From assembly GCF_000147815.2 (NCBI RefSeq), contig NC_015957.1:186001-250000 (forward strand): a stretch of DNA of 64,000 bases. Reading direction: 5' to 3'. Shown here piece after piece: positions 26,434-34,719 of this stretch. Every line of letters starts with the position of its first letter. Position 1 is the stretch's first letter. The stretch comes from Streptomyces violaceusniger Tu 4113. GTDB taxonomy: Bacteria; Actinomycetota; Actinomycetes; Streptomycetales; Streptomycetaceae. The position numbers and the translations under genes are program-made. The notes under the pieces were generated by a model that saw only the letters and a program-made list of their open reading frames with translations, did no database searches and was not told the DNA's origin.

Positions 26434-27318
26434 TCATGCGGTCACCTGTCGCTCTCCCGTCTCGGCAAAGGCGACGCAGACCTGGCGGAGTTCACCGATG
26501 CCGCCGATACTCGTCTCGACGACGTCGCCCTCCAGGAGGAAGCGGGCGGGCTTCCGCGCTCCGCCGATCCCGGCCGGGGTGCCGGTGAAGACGATGTCAC
26601 CCGGCATGAGGGGCAGGACCGCCGAGAGATGCTCCACCAGCTGGGGCACCGAGAAGATCAGCTGCTTGGTGGAGCTCCGCTGCATCGTCTCGCCGTTGAT
26701 ACGGCACTCGATCGGGAGGTCGTCGGGGTCGGCGACCTCATCGAGCGTGACCAGCCAGGGTCCTTGTGGCGCGAACCCGGGGAACGACTTGCCCAGCGAG
26801 AACTGAGGTGCGGGGCCGGCGAGTTGCAGGGCACGCTCCGAATAGTCCTGCCCTACGGTCAGACCGGCTACATAGGACCATGCTTCGGCGGCGGTCACCC
26901 GCTCGGCCCGGCGGCTCACCACGACCACCAGTTCGGCTTCCCAGTCGACCGTCGCCGTCGGCAGCGGCAGTGCGCCGACCGGTCCGGTGAAGCTGCTGGC
27001 GAACTTCGTGAACGTCGGCGGTGACGTCGGGTAGTCGAATCCCGACTCATCAGCATGGTCGCGGTAGTTGAGCCCGATGGCGAAGACCTGCCGTGGGTCT
27101 GGCGAGGGCGCGCCGAGTTCCGCGAGGATCAACGGGATGCCCTTCATGGCGAAATCGATTGATGCGTGCTCTGCCCAGTCGACGAACTCGTCCCACGCGT
27201 CGTAGACGCTCCTTGGCCCGGGGCCGAAGCGCCCCTGGCTTGCTTCCGCGACGTCGACGAGGGACGTAGCGTCAGGCGAGATCAAAACCGAACGGCCATG
27301 ACGTGTAGCGATGCGCAT
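26434..27318 (-). CDS. Fumarylacetoacetate hydrolase-family enzyme
   Basis: A 294-residue FAH-superfamily protein, a divalent-metal enzyme acting on 2-oxo acids; family members include 2-hydroxypentadienoate hydratase, oxalocrotonate decarboxylase and acylpyruvate hydrolase. Family marks are FAIGLNYRDHADE, DWEAELVVVVSRRAER (metal-binding Glu), AGLTVGQDYSERALQ, FSLGKSFPGFAPQGPWLV and DIVFTGTPAGIGGARKP. ATG 27318 begins MRIATRHGRSVLISP. It is the last gene of the four-gene operon, after ring cleavage and C-C hydrolysis, and fits a lower meta-cleavage step. The exact reaction cannot be read. Confidence 0.88.
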   Translation of the reverse strand: MRIATRHGRSVLISPDATSLVDVAEASQGRFGPGPRSVYDAWDEFVDWAEHASIDFAMKGIPLILAELGAPSPDPRQVFAIGLNYRDHADESGFDYPTSPPTFTKFASSFTGPVGALPLPTATVDWEAELVVVVSRRAERVTAAEAWSYVAGLTVGQDYSERALQLAGPAPQFSLGKSFPGFAPQGPWLVTLDEVADPDDLPIECRINGETMQRSSTKQLIFSVPQLVEHLSAVLPLMPGDIVFTGTPAGIGGARKPARFLLEGDVVETSIGGIGELRQVCVAFAETGERQVTA

Positions 27319-27427
27319 GCGTACGTGTCTTTCTGGCTGACAATGGTGGATGGGGGCACGCCCGTGAGAGCGTCGTGGTCGGCTGCACAGGCCGGCAGTG
27401 GACAACACGAGCCGACGGCGGTACCGA

Positions 27428-28354
27428 TCACGCCGCCAGCGTGGCCGCCCACTGTGTGAAGATCTCGACGTACCGAGGCGGGTCGAACTGGTGCATCATG
27501 TGCAACGCGTCCGGCACCGACGCATAGTCGACCTTCACCCCGGCGGACTCCATCAACAGCCTGGCCCGGGCGGCCTGCTCGTCGGAGAGCGCTCCGACCA
27601 GGTGGCCGGTGTCCGGGTCGATGTCGCGCATGTGGTGTGTGAGAAGTACCGGCGTTTTGACTTGGGTCAGCAACTGCTCGTGCGGACAGTGCAATGCGAC
27701 GGTCCCCTCCCAGAAGGCCCGTGCCCATTCCGGGTCGTACTCCCGCATGTGCTGCGGGATCTCGTCCGCCACGAAGTACCGCGCCATCGGCGACGACGAG
27801 GCGTCGGCCGCGCGGCAGTAGCCCGTCCAGTCGCCGACGCTCCACTGGTCGCCGAGGTAGGTGCGGAAGAGCTCGAACATGGGCCCCGCCGCCTGACGGA
27901 TCGAGTGACCGCACGTGGTGACGAGCTCGGACGCGAAGAACGGGGCGTCCTCGCACAGCGCCCCCCGCACCTGCCCGGGCATGGAGTAGGCCGACAGCCA
28001 GGCCGCGAGGACGCCACCAGAGGAGTTGCCCGCGACGATGACGGGGCGTTTCACCACCAGGGCGATGAACCGGACCAGGTCGTTGCCGAAGTTGTCGAGG
28101 CTGTACCGCTTCGGGGCCCAGCTGCTGCGCCCCTGGCCCCGCAGGTCGACGGCGTAGACATGGAAGTTCTCGGCAAGCAGGCCCATCGCTTCCTCGTACC
28201 CCCACCATGAGCCAGTCTGCTCGGGGATCAGCAGCACGGCGGGCATGTCCGGCTCGCCGGCCTCGGCGTAGTTCATGGTGATCTCGCCGAGATCGGCCTG
28301 CTTCTCGGGATAGGCGTGCGGGACGTAGACGTCGCGCTGTGCGGGATCAGCCAC
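27428..28354 (-). CDS. Alpha/beta hydrolase, probable meta-cleavage product hydrolase
   Basis: A 308-residue alpha/beta-hydrolase. The nucleophile elbow is AGNSSGGVLAAW, the oxyanion region LLIPEQTGSWWGYEEAM, and the catalytic His is in VPDALHMMHQFDP. GTG 28354 is chosen because GAAGGAGA lies 9 bases upstream; the open frame reaching 28648 runs through the dioxygenase gene and is not real. It sits between an extradiol dioxygenase and a FAH-family gene, the place of MhpC/BphD-type C-C hydrolases that cut the ring-opened product. An esterase role is the main alternative. Confidence 0.8.
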   Translation of the reverse strand: MADPAQRDVYVPHAYPEKQADLGEITMNYAEAGEPDMPAVLLIPEQTGSWWGYEEAMGLLAENFHVYAVDLRGQGRSSWAPKRYSLDNFGNDLVRFIALVVKRPVIVAGNSSGGVLAAWLSAYSMPGQVRGALCEDAPFFASELVTTCGHSIRQAAGPMFELFRTYLGDQWSVGDWTGYCRAADASSSPMARYFVADEIPQHMREYDPEWARAFWEGTVALHCPHEQLLTQVKTPVLLTHHMRDIDPDTGHLVGALSDEQAARARLLMESAGVKVDYASVPDALHMMHQFDPPRYVEIFTQWAATLAA

Positions 28355-28413
28355 CGTTATCGTCTCCTTCTCTTTGGTCTGCGATGCCCGAGTCGTTGGA
28401 CAACGGGTAGTGG

Positions 28414-29349
28414 TCACGAGGAGTGGGCTCCGGTCATCAGTGCGGCGAGGTCGTCGGGGGCGAGAAACGATGGCGGCGGGGGCGGTCCCCACTGATACAG
28501 GGAGCGCGTGCCCTCCCACACACCCGGCGTCCACAGGGCGTCGTCGACGATGCAGTCGATGTCGGAGTAGTACTCGGAGAAGTTCCCGGCCGGGTCCTTG
28601 AGGTACCAGAAGAAGTTGGAGCCGATAGCGTGCCTGCCCAGTCCCCACACGTGCCGTTCCGGGTCGGCCTCGAGCATGGCTGTGGCGCCGCGCCCCACCT
28701 CGTCGACGTCGTCGACCTGCCAGGAGGTGTGGTGCAGGAAGCCGACCGGAGCGCTCTGGACCAGCACGTTGTGGTGGTCAGTGGAGCACCGGAGGAACGC
28801 GGCGATCCCGGGCACGATGTCGCTGATCTTGAGTCCAATGCCCTCGGTGAAGAAGCGCTGCGAGGTCTCCTGGTCCGTGGAGCCCAGCACGACGTGGCCC
28901 AGCTTCCGGGGGCGCACCGGCCTGTCCCTCAGGACGGCATCCGCCCGCGAACCCAGCCGCGTCATCTCCCCCGGGCGGTTGTACACCGGAGAGGGGCTCG
29001 GCTCGGAGGCGATGCGCGAGGCGATCTCGACGTGAACCCGCACGCCGGTGCCGGGATCGTTGGCCTCCACCGAAGCCGCGGACCGCTCGACCTCGACCCC
29101 CAGCCTGCGCAGGCTGCCGGCGACACGGTCGAGGTCGTCCGGGTCGTCGACACCGATGCCGAGGTCAAGCAGTTGCCGGCGCGCCGCCTGCCTGAGCGTG
29201 AGCTGCTCGCCGCCGTCGACGGTGCTGAAGAGGGACATGTCCTTGCCGCTGCCGGGGAGCGGTGTCAGGCCGAAGTCGGTGTAGTACGCGGCTGTGGCCG
29301 TAACGTCGGGTACGCCGAGCGTGATTGCGGTCAGTCGGTGCATGGGCAC
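28414..29349 (-). CDS. Type I extradiol (catechol) dioxygenase
   Basis: A 311-residue two-domain vicinal-oxygen-chelate dioxygenase that opens a catechol ring beside the two hydroxyls using Fe(II) and O2. Only the C-terminal domain binds iron: His152 (GHVVLG), His206 or 207 (FLHHTSW) and Glu259 (GNFSEYYSD), with His240 as the likely catalytic base. The N-terminal domain has lost its ligands, as in BphC. GTG 29349 follows AAGGAG with 7-base spacing and overlaps the monooxygenase stop by 19 bases. Substrate is presumably the catechol made by that monooxygenase. Confidence 0.9.
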   Translation of the reverse strand: MPMHRLTAITLGVPDVTATAAYYTDFGLTPLPGSGKDMSLFSTVDGGEQLTLRQAARRQLLDLGIGVDDPDDLDRVAGSLRRLGVEVERSAASVEANDPGTGVRVHVEIASRIASEPSPSPVYNRPGEMTRLGSRADAVLRDRPVRPRKLGHVVLGSTDQETSQRFFTEGIGLKISDIVPGIAAFLRCSTDHHNVLVQSAPVGFLHHTSWQVDDVDEVGRGATAMLEADPERHVWGLGRHAIGSNFFWYLKDPAGNFSEYYSDIDCIVDDALWTPGVWEGTRSLYQWGPPPPPSFLAPDDLAALMTGAHSS

Positions 29350-30965
29350 AGGTGTACTCCTTCCTGCGTTTTCTCGCTGCTAGCTGTGGGTGACCCGTCG
29401 CTGCACCGCGAAGTGCCACAGAGGCGGCTCAGGTCAGCATCTTCGAGGTGGCGGCCGCGCCAGGCGATGTGCTGGTCGGGCCGCACGAGGAGGTAGTCCT
29501 GAGTCCAGTGCGTCCCCGTGGGGAACTCAAGCAGGGACAACGGGATGCCCAGAACAGCGGCTCGATCGGCGAAGGCGGCGACCACCTCCGCATCGGAGTC
29601 CGGCGGTTGCAGCAGAGTCATTCCGAGGCCGAGATCGTCGTACAGGGCATGCCCCAGGGAGACCCACGCATGCGGAAGGCGTGCCCCCGGCACCGTCGTA
29701 GGGACATAGCTCTCCACGCCGAGCTGGGGAGAGTCGTCCTCGCCGGCACCGGTGATCACCGGCGAGCCCGCGTAGGAGTAGCCCAGCACCAGCCCCAGCG
29801 AATAGAACTCCTCCGCCTTGGTTTCCTGGATCCTTTCGGCGGTGATTGCCCGTTCCGGTCCAGAAGCCCGCAGATTGCGGACGGCTGAGGCGAGGGTGAG
29901 CTCGGCGACGCCCCGACGCTCGACCTCGTAGGACGCCAGCAACCCGGCACCGGCCCACCCCTGAAGCACCGCGGCGATCTTCCACCCGATGTTGACAGCA
30001 TCCCCGACACAGGTGTTGAACCCGTGCCCGCCCATGGGCGGATTGACGTGAGCGCTCTCACCGACCAAGAAGACTCGCTCAGTGGCGAACCGGTCGGCCA
30101 GCAGCATCCGCGGTGTCCACGGGTCGGTCGAAAGCACTTCGATCCCGAGTTCCGCGACGGATCGGCCTGCAAGCCGCGCGATCAGCTCCAAGGCTCTTTC
30201 GGTTCCGACCGACTCACCGACCTCCCCGAGGCTGACCCACCACGTTCCGTCGTGGTCCAGCGGGCCGACGACACCGGGCACGTCCGTCCCGACCACCCAG
30301 TAGTGGAGGGCCGCACCCGCCGCGGGACGCAGACCGGGTGCCCGGATGACCGCGTTGAGGTTGGCGCGTGGGGCGGAGCTGCCGTGCAGCGTGGCACCGA
30401 TGCCGTCCCGCACCGTGCTTCGGCTGCCGTCGCAGCCGAGCAGGTACTCCGAGACCAGCCGGTAGGTCGATCCGTCGGCGCGGATGATCTCGCAGCTCAC
30501 GCCGCCCGGCTGCTCCGTGAAGCCGCGCAGGCGCTCGCCGAGACGGAGCTCGGCGAGGCCGGTGCGTGCCAGGTGCTCGCGCAGGACGTCCTCGACGACC
30601 GGCTGCACCACCTGCTGCCCCGACTCGGCAGCCAGTCCGTGCTCCGCGGCGCTGAGGCCGAAGACGTCCTGGAACTCGGTGATCGCCTCGCAGGAGAGAT
30701 CGTCGCAGAACACGACACGTCGGCACCACTCACGTGAAAGCGGTGCCGCGCGGCGTACCGCATCCGCGACCCCCCAGCGGCGGAACAGCTCCATCGTCCT
30801 CGCGCTCGTGGTCTTCGCGCGGGGCCTGATGTAGGAGATCTCGCGGCGCGGCTCGACCACGATGGATCGGATGCCGTGATGGGCAAGCTCGCTGGCGGCG
30901 GCCAGCCCAGCCGGGCCTGCGCCAGCGATCAACACCGGCCTCTGCACGTCGTGCGGGTGAGTCAT
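29331..30965 (-). CDS. FAD-dependent aromatic hydroxylase
   Basis: A 544-residue class A flavoprotein monooxygenase of the MhpA/PheA/TfdB type, adding one oxygen from O2 to a phenolic ring with NAD(P)H. LIAGAGPAGLAAASEL near residue 12 binds FAD, YLLGCDGSRSTVRDGIG is the DG motif, and FLVGESAHVNPPMGGHGFN contacts the flavin. The thioredoxin-like C-terminal domain follows from about 390. First gene of the operon, divergent from the IclR regulator by 47 bases. Likely converts a monohydroxylated aromatic to the catechol for ring cleavage; which one is unknown. Confidence 0.9.
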   Translation of the reverse strand: MTHPHDVQRPVLIAGAGPAGLAAASELAHHGIRSIVVEPRREISYIRPRAKTTSARTMELFRRWGVADAVRRAAPLSREWCRRVVFCDDLSCEAITEFQDVFGLSAAEHGLAAESGQQVVQPVVEDVLREHLARTGLAELRLGERLRGFTEQPGGVSCEIIRADGSTYRLVSEYLLGCDGSRSTVRDGIGATLHGSSAPRANLNAVIRAPGLRPAAGAALHYWVVGTDVPGVVGPLDHDGTWWVSLGEVGESVGTERALELIARLAGRSVAELGIEVLSTDPWTPRMLLADRFATERVFLVGESAHVNPPMGGHGFNTCVGDAVNIGWKIAAVLQGWAGAGLLASYEVERRGVAELTLASAVRNLRASGPERAITAERIQETKAEEFYSLGLVLGYSYAGSPVITGAGEDDSPQLGVESYVPTTVPGARLPHAWVSLGHALYDDLGLGMTLLQPPDSDAEVVAAFADRAAVLGIPLSLLEFPTGTHWTQDYLLVRPDQHIAWRGRHLEDADLSRLCGTSRCSDGSPTASSEKTQEGVHLCPCTD

Positions 30966-31012
30966 GGCACTACTATTCGAGCTGTGACCAGCGAGACGCC
31001 CCGGCGATTTCG

Positions 31013-31780
31013 ATGAGTGGAACGCCAGTGCCTAATCGTCACTCAGGACGGCCGTTGCACGGTGAGCCGATCCTGGAGCGGGCGTTCCGGATCCTGGGTG
31101 CCTTCACAGAAACCGGGGAAAGCCTGCCGCTCCACAGGCTCGCGGCTCGAGCGGGTCTCCCCAAGAGCACCACGTCGCGGATCGCGAACCAGCTGATGGG
31201 TGTGGGTGCCCTCGAACGCCTCGATGACGGCGAATTCATCGTTGGCCTGCAGCTGCTCGAAATCGCGTCGTTGGCTCCCCGCGGTCACGGACTGCGCGCC
31301 GCTGCGCTCCCGTTCATGGAGGACTTGCACCAGGTCACCCGCCAGCACATCCTCCTCGCCGTACGCGACGGCCACGAGGCCGTACTCGTCGAACGCCTAT
31401 CGGCCCGGGACGCGGCAGCGGTCAAGTACCGGGTCGGCGGCCGCCTCCCCCTCACCGAGACCGGCATCGGTATCGCCCTGCTGACCCACGCCCCCGATCA
31501 GGTGCGGGACGAGGCACTGTCCGGTGTGCCCGACGCGAGTCACCTCCGTCGACTGATGGCCACCGTTCGTATGGAAGGCGTCTGTGCCATGACGGGGCCC
31601 AATCCGCTACGTACCGGGCCCACTACGATGTCGACGGTCGCCGCCCCGATCTTGAACCATCGCGGTGACTTGTTGGGCGCGCTGTCAATAGTCGCGCCTG
31701 ATGAGGGCGGAACCCAGGCCGCCGTTCGAATTGCGCTGCGAACGGCGAGCCTGGCGGTCTCTCGGACGATCGGGCTCTGA
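31013..31780 (+). CDS. IclR-family regulator of the catabolic operon
   Basis: A 255-residue IclR protein. The N-terminal winged helix reads ILERAFRILGAFTETGESLP, then RLAARAGLPKSTTSRIANQL. The effector domain follows from about 85 (HGLRAAALPFMEDLHQVTRQ, DGHEAVLVERLSARD, GRLPLTETGIGIALL). IclR proteins commonly control aromatic catabolic operons with the substrate or an intermediate as effector. It is divergent from the monooxygenase with overlapping promoters in a 47-base gap. It ends 23 bases before an IS701 remnant. Confidence 0.9.
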   Translation: MSGTPVPNRHSGRPLHGEPILERAFRILGAFTETGESLPLHRLAARAGLPKSTTSRIANQLMGVGALERLDDGEFIVGLQLLEIASLAPRGHGLRAAALPFMEDLHQVTRQHILLAVRDGHEAVLVERLSARDAAAVKYRVGGRLPLTETGIGIALLTHAPDQVRDEALSGVPDASHLRRLMATVRMEGVCAMTGPNPLRTGPTTMSTVAAPILNHRGDLLGALSIVAPDEGGTQAAVRIALRTASLAVSRTIGL

Positions 31781-31802
31781 TCTGGCCGCAGGCCATAGCG
31801 TA

Positions 31803-32011
31803 GACCCTGCCCGCTGGCGGGAGATGTTCGACCAGGTCATGGCCCGGATCGCGGGGCGGTTTGGGCGGGTGGAACCCCGGACAACCGCCCGCGCCTACCT
31901 GCTTGGACTGCTCTCGGGTGCCGAACGCAAGAACTGCTGGCGGCTGGCCGAACAGACCGGTCGCGCCCGGCCCGGACCGATGCAGCGCCTGCTGCGCTAC
32001 GCCCGCTGGGA
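31803..32011 (+). pseudogene. IS701-type transposase, N-terminal remnant
   Basis: Encodes DPARWREMFDQVMARIAGRF, RAYLLGLLSGAERKNCWRLA and RPGPMQRLLRYARWD, the N-terminal 70 residues of another IS701 transposase, not identical to the split one. It stops exactly where the truncated ISAzo13 copy begins (32012). The complementary C-terminal remnant sits at the other side of the cargo (24472). Confidence 0.75.
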
Positions 32012-32691
32012 CGCCAGGTGCGACCGGGACGGTCCCGGTTGCCGAGCCATTCCTTGGCCTTGGTGTCGACGCTGATCACCGGCTGGGCATCGTTGAGGAA
32101 CTCGGCAGCGGTGGCATTCAGGTGGGTGAACTGGGCATCGCGGTCCGGATGGCTGATGCCCTCTGTCGTCTTCGCGGTTCCCTGCAGGCTGTAGCCCAGG
32201 GTATGCAGCAGGTGTCCGACGGTTGAAGCGCTGACCGGGTGGCCCTGTGTGGTGAGGGTCGAGGCCAGGGCCCGTAACGACAACGTGGTCCACCGCAGCG
32301 GGGAGACGGGGTCGCCTCGGGTATGCGGCTCGATCAGCGACTCCAGCGCGGGCAGCAGACCAGGGTCGGTGTCTGTCAGCCGCTTGCGGCCCGCACCTGG
32401 AGCCCGGACCCGCAGGGTCGGTGAGGGGCAACCGGCCAACTCGGCCATGCCTCGCGCGATGGTGGCAGTGCTGGTGCCGGAGGCGGCGGCGACCCGGACG
32501 ATCCCGCCGCGGCCGAGGGCCGTCGCCTCACTGGCCAGGTACAACCGACGGCGACGCTCATCAAGGTGCGGCAGGATCTGATCGAACTTGGCCCGCAGAG
32601 CACGAGCGGCAACGCGGCCTGACAGACACGAGGTCATATCTCAGGCTCCCACCAACACCCCTCTACCGAACACTTATTGAAATACGGGCCC
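32012..32691 (-). mobile_element. ISAzo13 (right copy, truncated)
   Basis: The outer 680 bp of the same ISAzo13 element as at 20619, in inverted orientation and almost identical. Its transposase gene begins at 32637 and is read through PVISVDTKAKEWLGNRDRPG to TWR, then is cut at 32012. Only the outer terminal repeat is kept, which is all that is needed to bound a composite transposon. Confidence 0.85.
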
Positions 32692-32694
32692 CTG

Positions 32695-33670
32695 GCCGCA
32701 CAGAGAACTGCCAGATCGGCGTCTTCGCCGCCTACGCCACCACATCCGGACGCGCCCTGGCCGACCGGGAGCTGTATCTGCCCAAGACCTGGGCCGAGGA
32801 CCGGACGCGCTGCCGCGCGGCCAGAGTCCCCGACGACCGGGTCTTCGCCACCAAGGGCGAACTGGCCCGGCGCATGGTGCTGCGGGCCCTCGCCTCCCCA
32901 CTGCCCATCGCCTGGGTCACAGCGGATTCCGCCTACGGACACGAGAGCCGTTTCCGTCGGCTGCTGGAACAATCGGGCGTCGGCTATGTGCTGGCCGTGC
33001 CCAAGTCCCAGTTCACCGTGGGCTGTCCTCGCATCGAGGACCTGTTCGCGCAGGCTCCCGCCGAGGCGTGGGAGAAGATGTCCTGCGGCGACGGGGCGAA
33101 GGGACCGCGTGTCTACCACTGGGCGGCGGTGCGGCTGCCGGCCGTCGCCGAGTTCGACTACCAGGGCGAAGTCCCCCACCGGATGCGGTGGGCGCTGGCC
33201 CGCCGCAGCATCAGCAAGCCCGACGAGATCGCCTACTACCTTGCTTACGCCCCCTTGGCGACCACTGTGACGGAGCTGGTGCGGGTCGCCGGGATGCGCT
33301 GGGCGATCGAGGAGTGCTTCCAGGCTGCGAAGAACGAGTGCGGCCTGGACCAGTACGAAGTCCGCCGCTACGTGGGCTGGTACCGGCACATCACCCTCGC
33401 CATGCTCGCGCACGCCTTCCTGGCCGTCACAGCCCACCAGGCCCGGGAAAAGGGGGCGGAACCGGTGAGACGGCTGGGACAGTCGAGCTCACAGTGGCGG
33501 AGGTTCGGCGACTCCTGGCAGCTTGTCGTCCCCGACCCCCGCACCTGCGCGGACACCGAGGCCGACACCACGCGGTGAACTGGTCGAACTGGCGCCGACG
33601 ACACCAAGCAGTGGCCCGCCGCTGTCATTACCTGCGACGTTGTCGCACGATCGAGGGGCGGCCTCCATAA
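32695..33670 (+). pseudogene. IS701-type transposase, 3' part with -1 frameshift site
   Basis: Continues the gene begun at 20249: RTENCQIGVFAAYATTSGRA, IAWVTADSAYGHESRFR (second catalytic Asp) and [20 protein letters not shown] (catalytic Glu). The zero frame stops at 33578. The -1 frame from 33449-33455 (A_AAG_GGG) carries the conserved tail LTVAEVRRLLAACRP and WSNWRRRHQAVARRCHY, ending at 33670 inside the terminal repeat. Confidence 0.8.
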
Positions 33671-33755
33671 GACCGCCCCTGACCAGGCCACGGCCCGCTA
33701 CACTCCAGCCGCCCAGCGAACCTCGCAGGTCAGACAGCGAAATCCTGCTGGAGTA
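33617..33755 (-). repeat. Right 139-bp terminal inverted repeat of the IS701-type element
   Basis: Near-perfect reverse complement of 20094-20232. It contains the last 17 codons of the transposase in the -1 frame, so coding sequence and transposon end overlap. Confidence 0.85.
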
Positions 33756-33851
33756 CTAGGGCCTGTCCGGAGTCGTGATCAATGTTGGCTCTGCGGCGTA
33801 AGAAGTTGATCTGGCTCTACGCGGTCATGGAGATCGTGAAAGGCTCGTCGG

Positions 33852-34700
33852 ATGGACTATGCGTCGGATGCGCCTCCCATCGACCGGGAGCTTCTGGACT
33901 TCGCTGTGCGCCTGGCCGGTCGTGCTGGGCAGATGTCTACGGAAGGGTTCTTTGGCGGTGGCTGGCACAGCCGTCGTAAGGAGGACGGCACTGAGGTCAT
34001 CGAGATTGACGTGAACGTTGAGGAGTTCCTCCGGGCCGAGCTGAGTCGACGGACGCCGGATGACGGAATCTTCGGTGAGGAGGGAGGCGTGACCAGCGGG
34101 TCATCGGGACGGCGATGGATTATCGACCCCATCAACGGCACCACCTACTTCACCCACCGGGTGCCCCTGTTCACGAACGATCTCGCCTACGAGGACGAGT
34201 ACGGTCCGGCCATCGGCGTGATCAACATGCCGCTGAGGCAGCAGATGGTGGTGGCGGGTCGCGGTCTGGGCTGCTGGGTGCTGCCGGGTCCGGACCCGGA
34301 TCTTCGGTCGGGCCGCCGTGCTCACGTCTCGGAGCGGACCGCCCTGGGCGGGGCGAGGACGCTTATGCACAACCCGGCGGGCTGGCCGGAGGAACTCCTT
34401 TCCGCTCTCCACCGTCGGGTCTTCCTCATGCCTTCGACGGGCATGATCGCGGCCCTGGTGACGGGATGGGCCGATGCCGGGGTGATTGCCGGTCCGCCGA
34501 TGGGTTACGAGGACGTGGCTCCGATGCCGGTCATCGTCGCGGAGGCAGGCGGTCGGGTGACCGACCTGGGCGGGGCGTCCGTGCTGCAGGGTGACATGTC
34601 GGTGCTGGTCACGAACGGGCAGTTGCATGAGCAGTTTCTGCAGCTGGTGAAGGATCTGCCGCGCAGTCGCGACTGGCAGGCCCTCGCTGATGAGGATTAG
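33852..34700 (+). CDS. Inositol-monophosphatase-like protein with altered metal motif
   Basis: A 282-residue protein of the IMPase/HisN/FBPase fold. FGEEGG supplies the first metal Glu pair. The central motif reads WIIDPINGTTYF, with Asn in place of the second Asp of DPIDGT, normally a Mg2+ ligand. The last motif is YEDVAPMPVIVAEAGG. Length is normal. Reduced or altered activity is likely, but the fold is intact. Its stop codon TAG (34698-34700) touches the internal IS5 end. Flanked by IS5 ends, so it is a passenger gene. Confidence 0.75.
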   Translation: MDYASDAPPIDRELLDFAVRLAGRAGQMSTEGFFGGGWHSRRKEDGTEVIEIDVNVEEFLRAELSRRTPDDGIFGEEGGVTSGSSGRRWIIDPINGTTYFTHRVPLFTNDLAYEDEYGPAIGVINMPLRQQMVVAGRGLGCWVLPGPDPDLRSGRRAHVSERTALGGARTLMHNPAGWPEELLSALHRRVFLMPSTGMIAALVTGWADAGVIAGPPMGYEDVAPMPVIVAEAGGRVTDLGGASVLQGDMSVLVTNGQLHEQFLQLVKDLPRSRDWQALADED

Positions 34701-34719
34701 GGCCTGCTCAAGGCCGTGA

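Larger units (their letters stand above)
20619..32691. mobile_element. Composite transposon-like unit bounded by inverted ISAzo13 ends
   Basis: Both outer ends are GGGCCCGTATTTCAATAA in inverted orientation (20619-20636 and 32674-32691), flanked by CTG on each side (20616-20618, 32692-32694), a 3-bp target duplication. The left copy is complete apart from an IS4 insertion. The right copy keeps only its outer 680 bp. Between them lie a truncated recombinase, plasmid-type and IS remnants, and an aromatic-degradation operon with its regulator. This is the structure of a catabolic composite transposon that jumped into an IS701 transposase gene. Confidence 0.8.
20094..33755. mobile_element. IS701-type element carrying a nested 12-kb insertion
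   Basis: Ends are TACTCCAGCAGG at 20094 and its complement ending at 33755. CTAG flanks both (20090-20093, 33756-33759), the IS701 target duplication. Inverted repeats extend 139 bp with one mismatch. Without the ISAzo13-bounded insertion at 20619-32691 (plus one 3-bp duplication) the element is about 1,586 bp, a normal IS701 size, and its transposase frame rejoins exactly (GTAG-RTENC). Confidence 0.85.

Noticed and set aside
26434..31780. A natural-product biosynthetic cluster
   Set aside because: The oxygenases and hydrolases could suggest one, but there is no scaffold enzyme; gene order fits aromatic ring degradation.
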